DNA of 64,000 nucleotides from Aequorivita soesokkakensis (GTDB lineage: Bacteria > Bacteroidota > Bacteroidia > Flavobacteriales > Flavobacteriaceae), in contig NZ_LXIE01000023.1 of assembly GCF_001641085.1 (NCBI RefSeq), forward strand, positions 124,001-188,000. Reading direction: 5' to 3'. Below, piece after piece: positions 1 to 9,014 of this stretch. The position numbers were made by a program, and so were the translations under genes. Positions within the stretch are counted from its first letter, which is position 1. Every line of letters starts with the position of its first letter. Under the pieces are notes generated by a model. The model was not told the DNA's origin. It did not search any database and was given only the letters and a program-made list of their open reading frames with translations.

Positions 1-1
1 G

Positions 2-712
2 GATGAAGCCCGAAAAAGGATCACTGCTTTGGAACAATTTTCAGAATTGGGAAGCGGTATCAACATTGCGATGAAGGATTTGGAAATCCGTGGCGCAGGC
101 GATTTATTGGGGGGCGAACAGAGCGGGTTTATTAACGAAATAGGTTTTGAAACTTATCAAAAAATCCTTTCCGAAGCCATTGAGGAACTGAAAGAAAAGG
201 AATTCAAAAACCTTTATGAAGAAACGGAAGGGCCGAAGAAGAATTTCGTAAAAGAAATGACCATCGACACCGATTTCGAATTGTTGTTCCCAGATGATTA
301 CGTAAACAATATTACCGAAAGGCTCAATCTGTACACTAAGCTTAACGAGTTGAAAACCGAAGCTGAGCTTCAGAAATTTGAAAAAGAATTGCTGGATCGT
401 TTTGGAAAAATGCCAAAAGAAGCGGAAGATTTGCTGAACAGCGTTCGCATAAAATGGATTGCAATTTCAATGGGCCTTGAACGCCTTGTGATGAAACAGA
501 AAAAAATGGTCGGTTATTTTGTGGCAGACCAGCAGAGTGCTTTTTACCAAAGCGCAGCTTTTACCAAAGTGCTGCAATATGTACAAAGCCATCCACAAAA
601 AGTAACGATGAAGGAAAAACAGACCCGAAATGGCTTGCGGTTGTTGCTTACTTTTGAAGGTATTTCTTCTGTTGACAAAGCGCTTCGGGCTTTGGAGCCC
701 TGTAGCGAATAA
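2..712 (+). CDS. mfd: Transcription-repair coupling factor Mfd, C-terminal part (5' end outside window)
   Basis: Mfd is the ATP-driven translocase that pushes stalled RNA polymerase off DNA lesions and recruits UvrA. The frame is open from the first bases of the window, so this is the last 236 or so residues of a protein usually about 1,100 long. The fragment opens with the end of the helicase/TRG region (FSELGSGINIAMKDLEIRG, then AGDLLGGEQSGFI), which couples ATP hydrolysis to translocation. It continues into the C-terminal D7 domain (around LLFPDDYVNNITERLNLY and LLDRFGKMP), which autoinhibits UvrA binding. The first in-frame TTG at position 29 is internal and is not the start. Identification is firm from the TRG motif. 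Confidence 0.95.
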   Translation, partial: DEARKRITALEQFSELGSGINIAMKDLEIRGAGDLLGGEQSGFINEIGFETYQKILSEAIEELKEKEFKNLYEETEGPKKNFVKEMTIDTDFELLFPDDYVNNITERLNLYTKLNELKTEAELQKFEKELLDRFGKMPKEAEDLLNSVRIKWIAISMGLERLVMKQKKMVGYFVADQQSAFYQSAAFTKVLQYVQSHPQKVTMKEKQTRNGLRLLLTFEGISSVDKALRALEPCSE

Positions 713-907
713 CCCCTTTAAAATCAACGAATGTCGGGTAAATGTCGGGTGAAATTCACTTGAAAATATTGCACTATCTTTACTGCCATCGTACTATTGC
801 TTCATAAATTTTTAGAAAATGAAACATCCGCTAATTTTTTCTAATCAACGACAAAATATCTAATAGGATGTTCCATTTGACTTTTTAGAAACAAATATAA
901 TAGACAA
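713..907. other. Intergenic region, nothing clear
   Basis: This is AT-rich spacer between mfd and the XRE regulator. A tandem pair of 'aatgtcgggt' words lies at about 730-751. I see no convincing terminator hairpin or -7 box. Confidence 0.5.
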
Positions 908-1726
908 ATGAAACAACCAGAACTCGGTCGAAAAATTTTAGAACTAAGAAAACAAAAAGGCCTAACACAGGAAGAACTTGTGGAGCAGTGCAACATTAAC
1001 GTGCGGACCATCCAGCGTATTGAAGCTGGCGAAGTAACGCCCCGAAGTTTTACGTTGAAAACGATTTTGAATGCCTTGGGCGAAGATTTGGAAGATCTGC
1101 AAGAACCCGAAACTTCCCCTTTTGAAAATTTCAATTTAAAAGAAATTGGCTTTTCTGTTTTTTACATAAAACTGGCTTGGATTTGCGGTATCATTTATTT
1201 CCTTTCCGGATTTGTGGAATTTGCCGTTGACTATGCCCGATTTTTTGAAGATGAATTGATAATCCCCAAAGCTGCATACATCAGTATGAAATTTATAGTG
1301 ATGCTTGCCTATATTTATTTTTTATGGGGCTTTGTTTTGAGCGGCAAAATTTTTAATAATTATTTGCTGAAAATCGGTGCTTTCTTTTTAATCGGTACAA
1401 CCATTTTATTTTATGGATATGATATGGCTTCGCTTTACTTTGAACCATTTTATACTGAATATGTTATGACTACACAATCCATTTTCTGCGGAATTGGCAG
1501 TATTATTTTTGGTTTGGCAATAATGCGATTGAAGGATCCTTTCGGTAAAATCCCCGAAATAGCTGGAGGATTTGAAGTAGTGAGCGGAATATTGTTTGCA
1601 ATTGTTTTTATGGCGTGGCTGGGGCTTACCTTTTTAATTCCAGCTATGATTTTACAGATTATTTTACTTTATAAAATTGAGGAGTTTGTAAGAAAAGAAA
1701 AAGATTCCCGACTTCCGGAGCATTAA
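908..1726 (+). CDS. XRE-family HTH regulator with five-helix membrane domain
   Basis: Residues 8-62 form a Cro/C1-type helix-turn-helix (ILELRKQKGLTQEELVEQC, then RTIQRIEAGEVTPRS), which implies DNA binding. The remaining ~190 residues hold about five hydrophobic segments (roughly 85-105, 122-144, 150-172, 188-206 and 225-255), so the regulator is probably anchored in the inner membrane. This HTH plus small-membrane-domain design recurs in Flavobacteriaceae, but its signal and targets are unknown. The ATG start has no strong Shine-Dalgarno, as is usual in this phylum. The stop overlaps the 3' end of the convergent yraN gene by 4 bp. Confidence 0.85.
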   Translation: MKQPELGRKILELRKQKGLTQEELVEQCNINVRTIQRIEAGEVTPRSFTLKTILNALGEDLEDLQEPETSPFENFNLKEIGFSVFYIKLAWICGIIYFLSGFVEFAVDYARFFEDELIIPKAAYISMKFIVMLAYIYFLWGFVLSGKIFNNYLLKIGAFFLIGTTILFYGYDMASLYFEPFYTEYVMTTQSIFCGIGSIIFGLAIMRLKDPFGKIPEIAGGFEVVSGILFAIVFMAWLGLTFLIPAMILQIILLYKIEEFVRKEKDSRLPEH

Positions 1727-2085
1727 AAATGATAAAAAGCATTTTCAAAATGTTCCAATTTTTCCTCTTTTTGGTTTTTTAGAACAGCAATAATATCAAA
1801 ACGAACTTCCACATTTAGGTCGTTTGAAACAATATATTCGTTGGCGGCTTTTACCAAAAGTTTGATTTTGTTTTTTGTTACGAAATCTTGCGGATCACCA
1901 AAATATGAGTTATTTCGGGTTTTTACTTCCACGATTACAACAGTATCTTCCTCTTTTTGGGCAATGATGTCAATCTCAGCTTTGTCGAAATAAAAATTAC
2001 GGCGCAGAATTTTATAGCCGCTTTTAAGCAAATATTGCGCGGCTATTTCTTCTCCTAATTTTCCGAGTTCGTTGTGCGAAGCCAT
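1723..2085 (-). CDS. yraN: YraN family (UPF0102) endonuclease-like protein
   Basis: The product is 120 residues, usual for the family, with the restriction-endonuclease-like core: GEEIAAQYLLKSGYKIL, then the acidic cluster AEIDIIAQ and VIVEVKTR, whose D, E and K residues match the PD-(D/E)xK pattern. Family members are often annotated as Holliday-junction resolvase-related, but the biological role is unsettled. I chose ATG at 2085 (MASHNE). The in-frame TTG 30 bases upstream lies inside an AT-rich dispersed repeat. It is convergent with the XRE gene. Confidence 0.88.
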   Translation of the reverse strand: MASHNELGKLGEEIAAQYLLKSGYKILRRNFYFDKAEIDIIAQKEEDTVVIVEVKTRNNSYFGDPQDFVTKNKIKLLVKAANEYIVSNDLNVEVRFDIIAVLKNQKEEKLEHFENAFYHF

Positions 2086-2097
2086 TAGATTAAAGTA

Positions 2098-2158
2098 CCA
2101 AATTTCAAGCACCAAATTCCAAAAGCCTTTTGGAATTTGGGGTTTATTTTTTTGGAAT
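2098..2158. repeat. Dispersed TTTGGAATTTGG-type repeat
   Basis: Alternating 'accaaattyc' and 'ggaatttggg' words form an imperfect inverted repeat between yraN and the S66 peptidase gene. The same words recur at about 11822-11885, 41665-41845, 52705-52745, 58520-58553 and 63755-63833. Confidence 0.7.
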
Positions 2159-2161
2159 TTC

Positions 2162-3058
2162 TTAAAATTTCAAGACCACTTTATTTGTTTCAATTTCTAA
2201 TTCCACCTTTCTGCCAAAAATTAAAGCCCGATTATCTTTAATATGCCCAGCGGGAAAATTTGCAATTACAGGATAATTGTATTCTTTTACCAAATCAACT
2301 ATTATTTCCTCTGCTGTTTTTCCAAAATACACTTTATTATCTTTCATCTCTGTCATTCCACCAATTACAATTGCTTTTAGGTTTTTGAGATAACCACTTC
2401 GTTTTAAATTCATCATCATTCGGTCAACATGATACAGCATTTCGTCAAGATCTTCAATAAAAAGTATTTTTCCATCAGTTTTCATTTCTGAAGTACTTCC
2501 AACAAGCGAATACAGCACCGAAAGATTTCCACCAATCAATTCTCCTTTCAAAATTCCGAGCGAAGCGAAGGAATCTGTCCGCTCAAACTCAATACAATAT
2601 TCTTCCCCAAAGAGAACCTTCCGAATAGATTCGGCTGTTTCCACAGTTTTGTTTTCTATTTCCAAACACATCTGTGCATGCAATGTTTCAATCCCAAAAT
2701 TATGGATGTGCGAATGCAAAACCGTAACATCACTATACCCAACAATCCATTTCGGATTTTTTTTGAATGCAAAAAAATCCAGTTTATCAATAATCCGTAC
2801 GGTTCCGTAACCACCGCGAGCGCACCAAATTGCTTTTATATTTGTATCGTCCAGCATTTCTTGAAAATCTGCCACACGCAAAGCATTGCTTCCCGCAAAT
2901 TGGTTTTCCTCGGCGCCGATGGTTTTTCCCAAAACGGCTTTCAACCCCCAACTTTCCAGTAATTGGATTGCAGGTTTCAATTCTTCTTTTGAAATTTTCC
3001 GAGCAGTGGAAACAATGGCAACCGTATCGCCCTTTTGTAGTTTTTTTGGTGTAATCAT
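2162..3058 (-). CDS. LD-carboxypeptidase (peptidase S66)
   Basis: S66 enzymes cleave the L,D-bond of murein tetrapeptides during peptidoglycan recycling in the cytoplasm. The 298-residue product starts MITPKKLQKGDTVAIVSTAR. It shows the nucleophile elbow GYSD (catalytic Ser), a Glu in the FIEDLDEMLYHVDRMM segment, and the catalytic His in PAGHIKDN, so the Ser-Glu-His triad is complete. I chose ATG at 3058; the upstream in-frame GTG at 3076 adds six unsupported residues. It is divergent from metG. Residues TDSFASLG, encoded at about 2554-2573, lie over a short REP-like palindrome. Confidence 0.92.
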   Translation of the reverse strand: MITPKKLQKGDTVAIVSTARKISKEELKPAIQLLESWGLKAVLGKTIGAEENQFAGSNALRVADFQEMLDDTNIKAIWCARGGYGTVRIIDKLDFFAFKKNPKWIVGYSDVTVLHSHIHNFGIETLHAQMCLEIENKTVETAESIRKVLFGEEYCIEFERTDSFASLGILKGELIGGNLSVLYSLVGSTSEMKTDGKILFIEDLDEMLYHVDRMMMNLKRSGYLKNLKAIVIGGMTEMKDNKVYFGKTAEEIIVDLVKEYNYPVIANFPAGHIKDNRALIFGRKVELEIETNKVVLKF

Positions 3059-3095
3059 GAATCTATTTAAAACCACAAATTACTACATTTATGTG

Positions 3096-3103
3096 TACTT
3101 TTG
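3096..3103 (+). promoter_or_regulatory. -7 promoter box TACTTTTG for metG
   Basis: This exact TAnnTTTG match lies 39 bp before the metG ATG at 3143. It places the transcript start near 3110, which rules out the TTG at 3101 as the metG start. Confidence 0.6.
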
Positions 3104-3142
3104 TGCCTGCCTGCCCATTTTGACAGGCTTTCAAAAAAAATT

Positions 3143-5242
3143 ATGGATCAGAACCCGAATAGATATACAATTACGGCCGCATTGCCTTACACAAACGGCC
3201 CTGTTCACATAGGCCATTTGGCGGGTGTTTATGTGCCTGCAGATATTTATGCACGTTACCAGAGGCTTCAAAACAAAGACGTTGCGTTTATCTGCGGAAG
3301 CGATGAACACGGCGTTGCCATTACGTTGAAAGCGAAAAAAGAAGGAATAACACCGCAAGAAGTGGTTGATAAATATCACACAATCATCAAAAAAAGTTTT
3401 GAAGATTTTGGGATTTCATTTGATAATTATTCACGCACTTCGGCTGAAATCCACCATAAAACCGCTTCGGAATTTTTCAAGAAAATGTATGATGCCGGTC
3501 AATTTATTGAAGAAATTACCGAGCAATTGTTTGATGAAGAAGCCAATCAATTTTTGGCGGACAGATTTGTAATAGGAACCTGCCCAAAATGTGGTCATGA
3601 AGAAGCATACGGCGACCAATGTGAAAACTGCGGAACCAGCTTAAACGCGACCGATTTGATAAATCCGCGAAGCGTAATTTCTGGAAATAAACCTGTTTTA
3701 AAAGAAACAAAACATTGGTTTTTACCGTTGGATCGTTACGAAGATTTTTTAAGGGAATGGATTTTAGTTGACCATAAGAAAGATTGGAAAACCAACGTGC
3801 TCGGTCAATGTAAAAGCTGGATTGACGATGGATTGCGCCCACGTGCCGTAACTCGCGATCTCGATTGGGGAATTCCCGTGCCAGTAAAAGGTGCGGACGG
3901 GAAAGTGTTGTACGTTTGGTTTGATGCGCCCATCGGTTATATTTCTTCAACCAAGGAATGGGCGGAGCGAGAAGGCAAAAATTGGGAAGATTATTGGAAA
4001 GAAGAAAACACCAAACTCCTTCATTTTATTGGGAAAGACAACATTGTTTTCCATTGCATTATTTTCCCTGCAATGCTGAAAGCGGAGGGAAGTTACATTC
4101 TTCCTGATAATGTTCCAGCAAATGAATTTTTGAACCTTGAAGGCAACAAAATATCAACCAGTAAAAACTGGGCGGTTTGGTTGCACGAATATTTGGAGGA
4201 TTTCCCGAATCAGCAAGACGTTCTGCGTTATACATTAACTTCGAACGCTCCAGAAACAAAGGATAACGATTTTACTTGGGCTGATTTTCAAGCCCGAAAT
4301 AATAATGAATTGGTTGCTATTTTCGGAAATTTCATAAACCGTGTAATGGTTTTAACCGATAAATATTACGAAGGAATTATTCCCGAACCAGCAACTTTTT
4401 CAGAAATTGACGAACAGGTTTTAAGTGAATTAAAGGCGTATCCTGCCGTAATCGCAAGTTCGTTGGAGCGCTACCGTTTCCGCGAAGCGCAGGCAGAATT
4501 GATGAACGTCGCCCGACTTGGAAACAAATATTTGGCAGACGAAGAGCCGTGGAAAACCATAAAAACCGATGAAGAACGCACCAAAACCGTTATGTATGTT
4601 GCTTTGCAGATCGCTTCCGCTTTGGCAGTTTTAAGTGAACCGTTTTTGCCATTTACTTCAGAAAAACTTAAAAATATGCTCAATGTCAGGTCGAGCCCTT
4701 CGACTGCGCTCAGGACAGGCTCTGTCGAGACCTCGTTAGGTTGGAACGATGTGTCTTCAAAATCAGAATTATTGAAAACAAGCCACAAAATAAATAAAGC
4801 CGAATTGCTTTTCAGCAAAATTGAGGACGAACAAATTCAACAACAATTAGATAAACTACAAGCGAGTAAGAAAATGAACGAAGCAGCAAACAAAAAGGTT
4901 ACGCCACAAAAAGAAACGATTCAATACGACGATTTTGCAAAACTAGATATGCGGGTTGGAACGATAATTGAAGCCGAAAAAATGCCCAAAGCTGACAAAC
5001 TTTTAGTTTTAAAAATTGACACCGGAATTGACGTTCGCACCATAGTTTCCGGTATTGCGGAAAGTTTTAAGCCCGAAGAAATTATCGGAAAAAAAGTTAC
5101 CGTTTTGGCAAACCTTGCACCACGAGCGCTTCGTGGCGTGGAAAGCCAAGGAATGATTTTGATGACGGAAAATGCGGATGGGAAATTGGTTTTTCTGAAT
5201 CCAGGTGAAGAAGGGGTTGAGAATGGGGCGACCATCAATTAA
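3143..5242 (+). CDS. metG: Methionyl-tRNA synthetase with C-terminal tRNA-binding domain
   Basis: This class I synthetase charges tRNA-Met. The 699-residue product has HIGH at 22-25, a zinc knuckle ([18 protein letters not shown]) near 150, the KMSKS-equivalent KISTSK near 340, the anticodon-binding helical domain, and an EMAP/Trbp111-type tRNA-binding domain from about residue 595 ([20 protein letters not shown]). I chose ATG at 3143 (MDQNPNRYT) because it follows the promoter box. Residues ~515-531 ([17 protein letters not shown]) interrupt the otherwise conserved LKNMLN...WNDV stretch and are encoded by a REP-like palindrome, an in-frame insertion in the linker before the C-terminal domain. 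The enzyme is expected to work because both flanks are intact. Confidence 0.96.
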   Translation: MDQNPNRYTITAALPYTNGPVHIGHLAGVYVPADIYARYQRLQNKDVAFICGSDEHGVAITLKAKKEGITPQEVVDKYHTIIKKSFEDFGISFDNYSRTSAEIHHKTASEFFKKMYDAGQFIEEITEQLFDEEANQFLADRFVIGTCPKCGHEEAYGDQCENCGTSLNATDLINPRSVISGNKPVLKETKHWFLPLDRYEDFLREWILVDHKKDWKTNVLGQCKSWIDDGLRPRAVTRDLDWGIPVPVKGADGKVLYVWFDAPIGYISSTKEWAEREGKNWEDYWKEENTKLLHFIGKDNIVFHCIIFPAMLKAEGSYILPDNVPANEFLNLEGNKISTSKNWAVWLHEYLEDFPNQQDVLRYTLTSNAPETKDNDFTWADFQARNNNELVAIFGNFINRVMVLTDKYYEGIIPEPATFSEIDEQVLSELKAYPAVIASSLERYRFREAQAELMNVARLGNKYLADEEPWKTIKTDEERTKTVMYVALQIASALAVLSEPFLPFTSEKLKNMLNVRSSPSTALRTGSVETSLGWNDVSSKSELLKTSHKINKAELLFSKIEDEQIQQQLDKLQASKKMNEAANKKVTPQKETIQYDDFAKLDMRVGTIIEAEKMPKADKLLVLKIDTGIDVRTIVSGIAESFKPEEIIGKKVTVLANLAPRALRGVESQGMILMTENADGKLVFLNPGEEGVENGATIN
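4686..4738. repeat. REP-like palindrome inserted in the metG coding sequence
   Basis: The segment carries nested inverted arms (aggtc...gacct outside, gagcc...ggctc inside) around the core cgactgcgctca. The same core occurs twice, inverted, in the intergenic element at 20471-20538. The length keeps the metG frame open. Confidence 0.75.
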
Positions 5243-5279
5243 TTTGATACTTCTTTTAAAATTTTCTTTAAACCATTCA

Positions 5280-6776
5280 ATGTTTAGATTCATGTTTTTT
5301 AGAATACTATTTCTTTCGATTTTCTGTGTCTTTTCAACATTTGCCCAAACGCCTTTTTTAGAAATCCCAAATGATTTAAGTAAAAAGAATAATTCCGTTG
5401 AGAATGCTTACGTAGTTGTTGATAATGAAAAGAAAACCTTTTCAACTTTTATGGTTAATGAGCAATCTATAAACGCCTATTTATATTCACAGGAACTAGA
5501 GCCAATTTCTAAATTTGCTTCTAAAGGCTTGCCTGAAGGATATAATGAAATCATCGGGAAAACCATTAAAAATGGGCAAGTGCGTTTATATTTTAAAGAA
5601 TATTACAATAAAAAATTTGGAGCCGTGCTTTTTGATTTTTACAGAGAACAATCTATTGAAACTGAATTTGGCTTTAAATTGGAAGATGAAATTTACCTTC
5701 AGTCGCACAGTTACCAAGACAGGCTTTATATAATCACCGTTAGCAAAAAAAGTTCACTTTTAAACATCTATACTTTTCAACACGATGGAAAGTTTGAAAA
5801 GAAATCATTTGACTTCACCGAAAATGTCTTTGTCAATGGAAAAAACGAACCAACCACACTTTATAAACTTTTGTATGATAGCTTTAATGGCTTGACCTCT
5901 GTTGTTAAAATTGAGGAGTCAAACCCTAATTCACTTCAAATCACAAGCAATCTTTCCAAGATTTATGATCGTGGCGATTCATTTATACTATCAATCGACA
6001 AAGAAGGTTTATTTACATACCTACTTGAGTTTAAAGTGCCAGAGCTTTCAGTAAAAATTGCAGCGATTGAAAAATTGAATGGAATGGGAGATGAAAAATT
6101 TAATACAACCAATTCATATCTGTATAAGGATAAAATATTCCAGATTGGCGGAAACAGTAAAATAATGGTTCTTACCGTAAAGGAGCTTGCAACAAAAAAG
6201 GAATTAAAACGGTTTGTTCTTTCAAAAGACGAAGATATTCCGTTTAAAAATAGCGCCATTATTGAAGAATATGCTACAAATCAATCTATAAAGACGAAGG
6301 AATTGGATAAAACTAATTTACTTCTTCAAATATTCAACGGTGGAAATAGTGGGGTTGCGGTAAATCCCACGAGCACTGGCTACCAATTAACGTTGGGAGG
6401 TAATGAAATTATTAAAAGAGGAGGTGGTGGCTTTGGAGGGCCAATGATGTTTGGCGGGCCCGGAAATGGAATGATGATAAATAGCACGAGCAGTGGGATG
6501 GTAGTTACAAGCGGATTCAACCCAACCTTTTTTTCTTTTGGAAGTTTCCCCTACAACGAAGCGAATAGAACCAAACGCATTGAATGTCTATTTAATGAAG
6601 ATTTCGAACACATTGATGGTGAAATTCCGCAAAATGTTTTTAATAGGTTAAGAAACCACACTTCAAACCTTCCTAAAGCCAAAGCAGAAACGGTGTTTAG
6701 AATGGATGATTATTTTGTTTATGGTAGATACTTTACTATCGATAATGTGTATAAATTCTTTAAATTTTCAGAGTAA
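5280..6776 (+). CDS. Exported protein of unknown function with Gly/Met-rich segment
   Basis: I do not recognise the family. From ATG 5280 the product is 498 residues. It opens with a signal peptide (MFRFMFFRILFLSIFCVFSTFAQ) ending in the FAQ cleavage context common in this phylum. The body alternates short beta-like stretches, suggesting a repeat or propeller-like fold. Near residues 380-410 is a Gly/Met-rich run (GGGGFGGPMMFGGPGNGMM) that looks flexible. No T9SS sorting domain or lipobox is seen, so it is probably periplasmic. The longer frame from GTG 5205 overlaps metG and would bury the signal peptide. It lies 37 bp after metG and 9 bp before tex. Confidence 0.75.
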   Translation: MFRFMFFRILFLSIFCVFSTFAQTPFLEIPNDLSKKNNSVENAYVVVDNEKKTFSTFMVNEQSINAYLYSQELEPISKFASKGLPEGYNEIIGKTIKNGQVRLYFKEYYNKKFGAVLFDFYREQSIETEFGFKLEDEIYLQSHSYQDRLYIITVSKKSSLLNIYTFQHDGKFEKKSFDFTENVFVNGKNEPTTLYKLLYDSFNGLTSVVKIEESNPNSLQITSNLSKIYDRGDSFILSIDKEGLFTYLLEFKVPELSVKIAAIEKLNGMGDEKFNTTNSYLYKDKIFQIGGNSKIMVLTVKELATKKELKRFVLSKDEDIPFKNSAIIEEYATNQSIKTKELDKTNLLLQIFNGGNSGVAVNPTSTGYQLTLGGNEIIKRGGGGFGGPMMFGGPGNGMMINSTSSGMVVTSGFNPTFFSFGSFPYNEANRTKRIECLFNEDFEHIDGEIPQNVFNRLRNHTSNLPKAKAETVFRMDDYFVYGRYFTIDNVYKFFKFSE

Positions 6777-6785
6777 TCTCTATAA

Positions 6786-8924
6786 ATGACACATCTTCTA
6801 AAATACATAACCTCCCAAACCCAACTCCCACAAAAAAGTGTTGAAAACACGGTGAAACTTTTAAACGATGATTGCACCATTCCTTTCATTTCCCGATACC
6901 GAAAGGAACTGACAGGCAATCTCGATGAGGTTCAAATTGGCGAAATCGTAAAATTCAAAGAGCAGTTTGAAGCGCTGGAAAAGCGAAAAATTGCCATTCT
7001 AAAATCGTTGGAAGAGCAGGAAGTATTGACGGCAGAACTTCAGAAAAAAATTGAGGAAACCACAGATTTAATTGCTTTGGAAGATTTGTATTTGCCTTAC
7101 AAAAAGAAGCGCAAAACCAAAGCAGATACCGCTCGCGAAAACGGTTTGGAGCCCTTGGCGAAAATTATAATGTCCCAAAATGCTTCCGATATATCTTCAA
7201 TTGCTTTAAAATATGTGAAAGGTGAAGTAAATTCCGAAGAGGAAGCCTTGGAAGGCGCACGCCATATTATTGCCGAATGGATAAACGAACGCACCGATAT
7301 TCGGAATATGCTTCGAAACCGATTGGAGCGTTTTGCCGTGATTTCAACCAAAGTGGTAAAGAAATTTGAAGATGACGAAAAAGCACAGAAATTCCGTGAT
7401 TATTTTGACTGGAACGAAGCTTTAAATAAAATTCCATCGCACAGATTGTTAGCTATTCTTCGAGCAACTTCGGAAGGATTTATTCGTCAAAAAATTGAAA
7501 TTGATGACGAAAAAGCGCTGTTTAAAATTGAAGAGAGAATTATAAAAGCTAATAATTCTGCTTTAAAACAAATAAAACTTGCGATTGATGATAGTTACAA
7601 ACGCCTTTTGTTTCCGGCACTTTCAAACGAAGCACTTTCCGCGGCAAAAGAAAAAGCAGATGAAAGTGCAATCAATGTTTTTGCAAAAAATCTAAAACAA
7701 CTCTTGCTTGGTTCGCCGTTGGGAGAAAAGCGCGTTTTGGCAATCGACCCAGGTTTTAGAAGTGGCTGTAAGATTGTATGTCTTGACGCACAAGGAAATT
7801 TGCATCACAACGAAACCATCTTTCCGCACGCGCCAAAAAATGACACTTCAACCGCGATGAAAAAAATAAGTTCACTTGCGGATGCACATAAAATTGAAGC
7901 AATCGCCATTGGCAACGGAACCGCTTCGCGTGAAACGGAACAATTTATAAAAAGAATTCAATTTAAAAACCCAATGCAGGTTTTTGTGGTTAATGAGGCT
8001 GGGGCGTCTATATATTCGGCTTCAAAAATTGCACGTGATGAATTTCCAAATTACGATGTTACGGTTCGCGGCGCAGTTTCCATCGGTCGCCGTTTGCAGG
8101 ATCCGTTGGCTGAATTGGTGAAGATTGATGCAAAATCCATCGGCGTTGGGCAATATCAGCACGATGTGGATCAAACAAAATTGAAAAGCTCGCTCGATAC
8201 TTCTGTGGAATTGTGTGTGAATTCCGTTGGTGTAAATATAAATACTGCAAGCGTTCCGCTGTTGAGTTATGTTTCGGGAATCGGTCCAAAATTGGCTGAA
8301 AATCTGGTGAATTATCGCGAAGAAAATGGCGCTTTTACTTCCCGTGAAGCAATAAAAAATGTGCCGCGTTTGGGCGGAAAAGCTTTTGAACAGGCTGCTG
8401 GATTTCTTCGCATAAAAAATGGTGAAAATCCACTGGACGATTCTTCGGTGCATCCTGAAAGTTATTCAGTTGTTTCAAAAATGGCGAAGGATGAAAAAGT
8501 AAAAGTTTCTGAATTAATAGGAAACAAAACACTGCTTCAGAAAATAGATTTAGAAAAATATATTTCCGAAAAAATTGGTCTTCCTACTTTAAAAGATATA
8601 ATTAAGGAACTTGAAAAACCTGGTTTGGATATTAGAGAAGAGGCAAAAGTGTTCACTTTTAACCAAAATATAAAAAACATTACCGATTTACGAGAAGGAC
8701 AGCTATTGCCAGGAATTGTAAACAACATCACTAATTTCGGCTGTTTTGTGGATATTGGAATTAAGGAAAGTGGCTTGATTCACGTTTCAAATCTTTCAGA
8801 TTCTTTTGTGAAGGATGTAAACGAGCACGTTCATTTGCACCAACAAATTGTTGTAAAAGTGCTTGATGTAGATGTGGAAAGAAAACGCATTCAACTAAAA
8901 CTGCACCATTTAGAAACGCGTTAA
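6786..8924 (+). CDS. tex: Tex-family RNA-binding protein (S1 domain)
   Basis: Tex is a conserved cytoplasmic nucleic-acid-binding factor linked to transcription, related to eukaryotic Spt6. The 712-residue product has the N-terminal helical Tex domain (FISRYRKELTGNLDE and DLYLPYKKKRKTKA), a YqgF/RNase H-like fold around 315-440 (VLAIDPGFRSGCKI, AIAIGNGTASRETE), helix-hairpin-helix segments around 490-560 (SGIGPKLAENLVNYRE, VPRLGGKAFEQAAGFLRI) and a C-terminal S1 domain at ~640-710 (GIVNNITNFGCFVDIGIKESGLIHVS). All domains are present in the canonical order. The gene follows the upstream exported-protein gene by 9 bp and is probably cotranscribed with it. Confidence 0.95.
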   Translation: MTHLLKYITSQTQLPQKSVENTVKLLNDDCTIPFISRYRKELTGNLDEVQIGEIVKFKEQFEALEKRKIAILKSLEEQEVLTAELQKKIEETTDLIALEDLYLPYKKKRKTKADTARENGLEPLAKIIMSQNASDISSIALKYVKGEVNSEEEALEGARHIIAEWINERTDIRNMLRNRLERFAVISTKVVKKFEDDEKAQKFRDYFDWNEALNKIPSHRLLAILRATSEGFIRQKIEIDDEKALFKIEERIIKANNSALKQIKLAIDDSYKRLLFPALSNEALSAAKEKADESAINVFAKNLKQLLLGSPLGEKRVLAIDPGFRSGCKIVCLDAQGNLHHNETIFPHAPKNDTSTAMKKISSLADAHKIEAIAIGNGTASRETEQFIKRIQFKNPMQVFVVNEAGASIYSASKIARDEFPNYDVTVRGAVSIGRRLQDPLAELVKIDAKSIGVGQYQHDVDQTKLKSSLDTSVELCVNSVGVNINTASVPLLSYVSGIGPKLAENLVNYREENGAFTSREAIKNVPRLGGKAFEQAAGFLRIKNGENPLDDSSVHPESYSVVSKMAKDEKVKVSELIGNKTLLQKIDLEKYISEKIGLPTLKDIIKELEKPGLDIREEAKVFTFNQNIKNITDLREGQLLPGIVNNITNFGCFVDIGIKESGLIHVSNLSDSFVKDVNEHVHLHQQIVVKVLDVDVERKRIQLKLHHLETR

Positions 8925-8966
8925 TTATTCTTTAATATTGACTTAAGTCATCAAAAGATAGCTTTT

Positions 8967-8990
8967 AAAGCCTAATTTTGCGGCTTTTAT
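8967..8990 (+). terminator. Hairpin with T-rich tail after tex, enclosing a -7 box
   Basis: The arms AAAGCC and GGCTTT are followed by TATTTT, giving a modest intrinsic terminator. The loop contains TAATTTTG at 8973-8980, a perfect -7 match. Confidence 0.5.
8973..8980 (+). promoter_or_regulatory. -7 promoter box TAATTTTG for the EamA transporter
   Basis: The box lies 34 bp before ATG 9015 and sits in the loop of the tex terminator candidate. No clear TTG -33 element is visible at the usual distance. Confidence 0.5.
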
Positions 8991-9014
8991 TTTAATCTTC
9001 TCAATTTCACTTTT

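Noticed and set aside
3516-3950. 144-codon open frame on the minus strand
   Set aside because: It is antisense to the metG catalytic domain with no recognisable domain.
8022-8453. 143-codon open frame on the minus strand
   Set aside because: It is antisense to tex within the conserved helix-hairpin-helix region.
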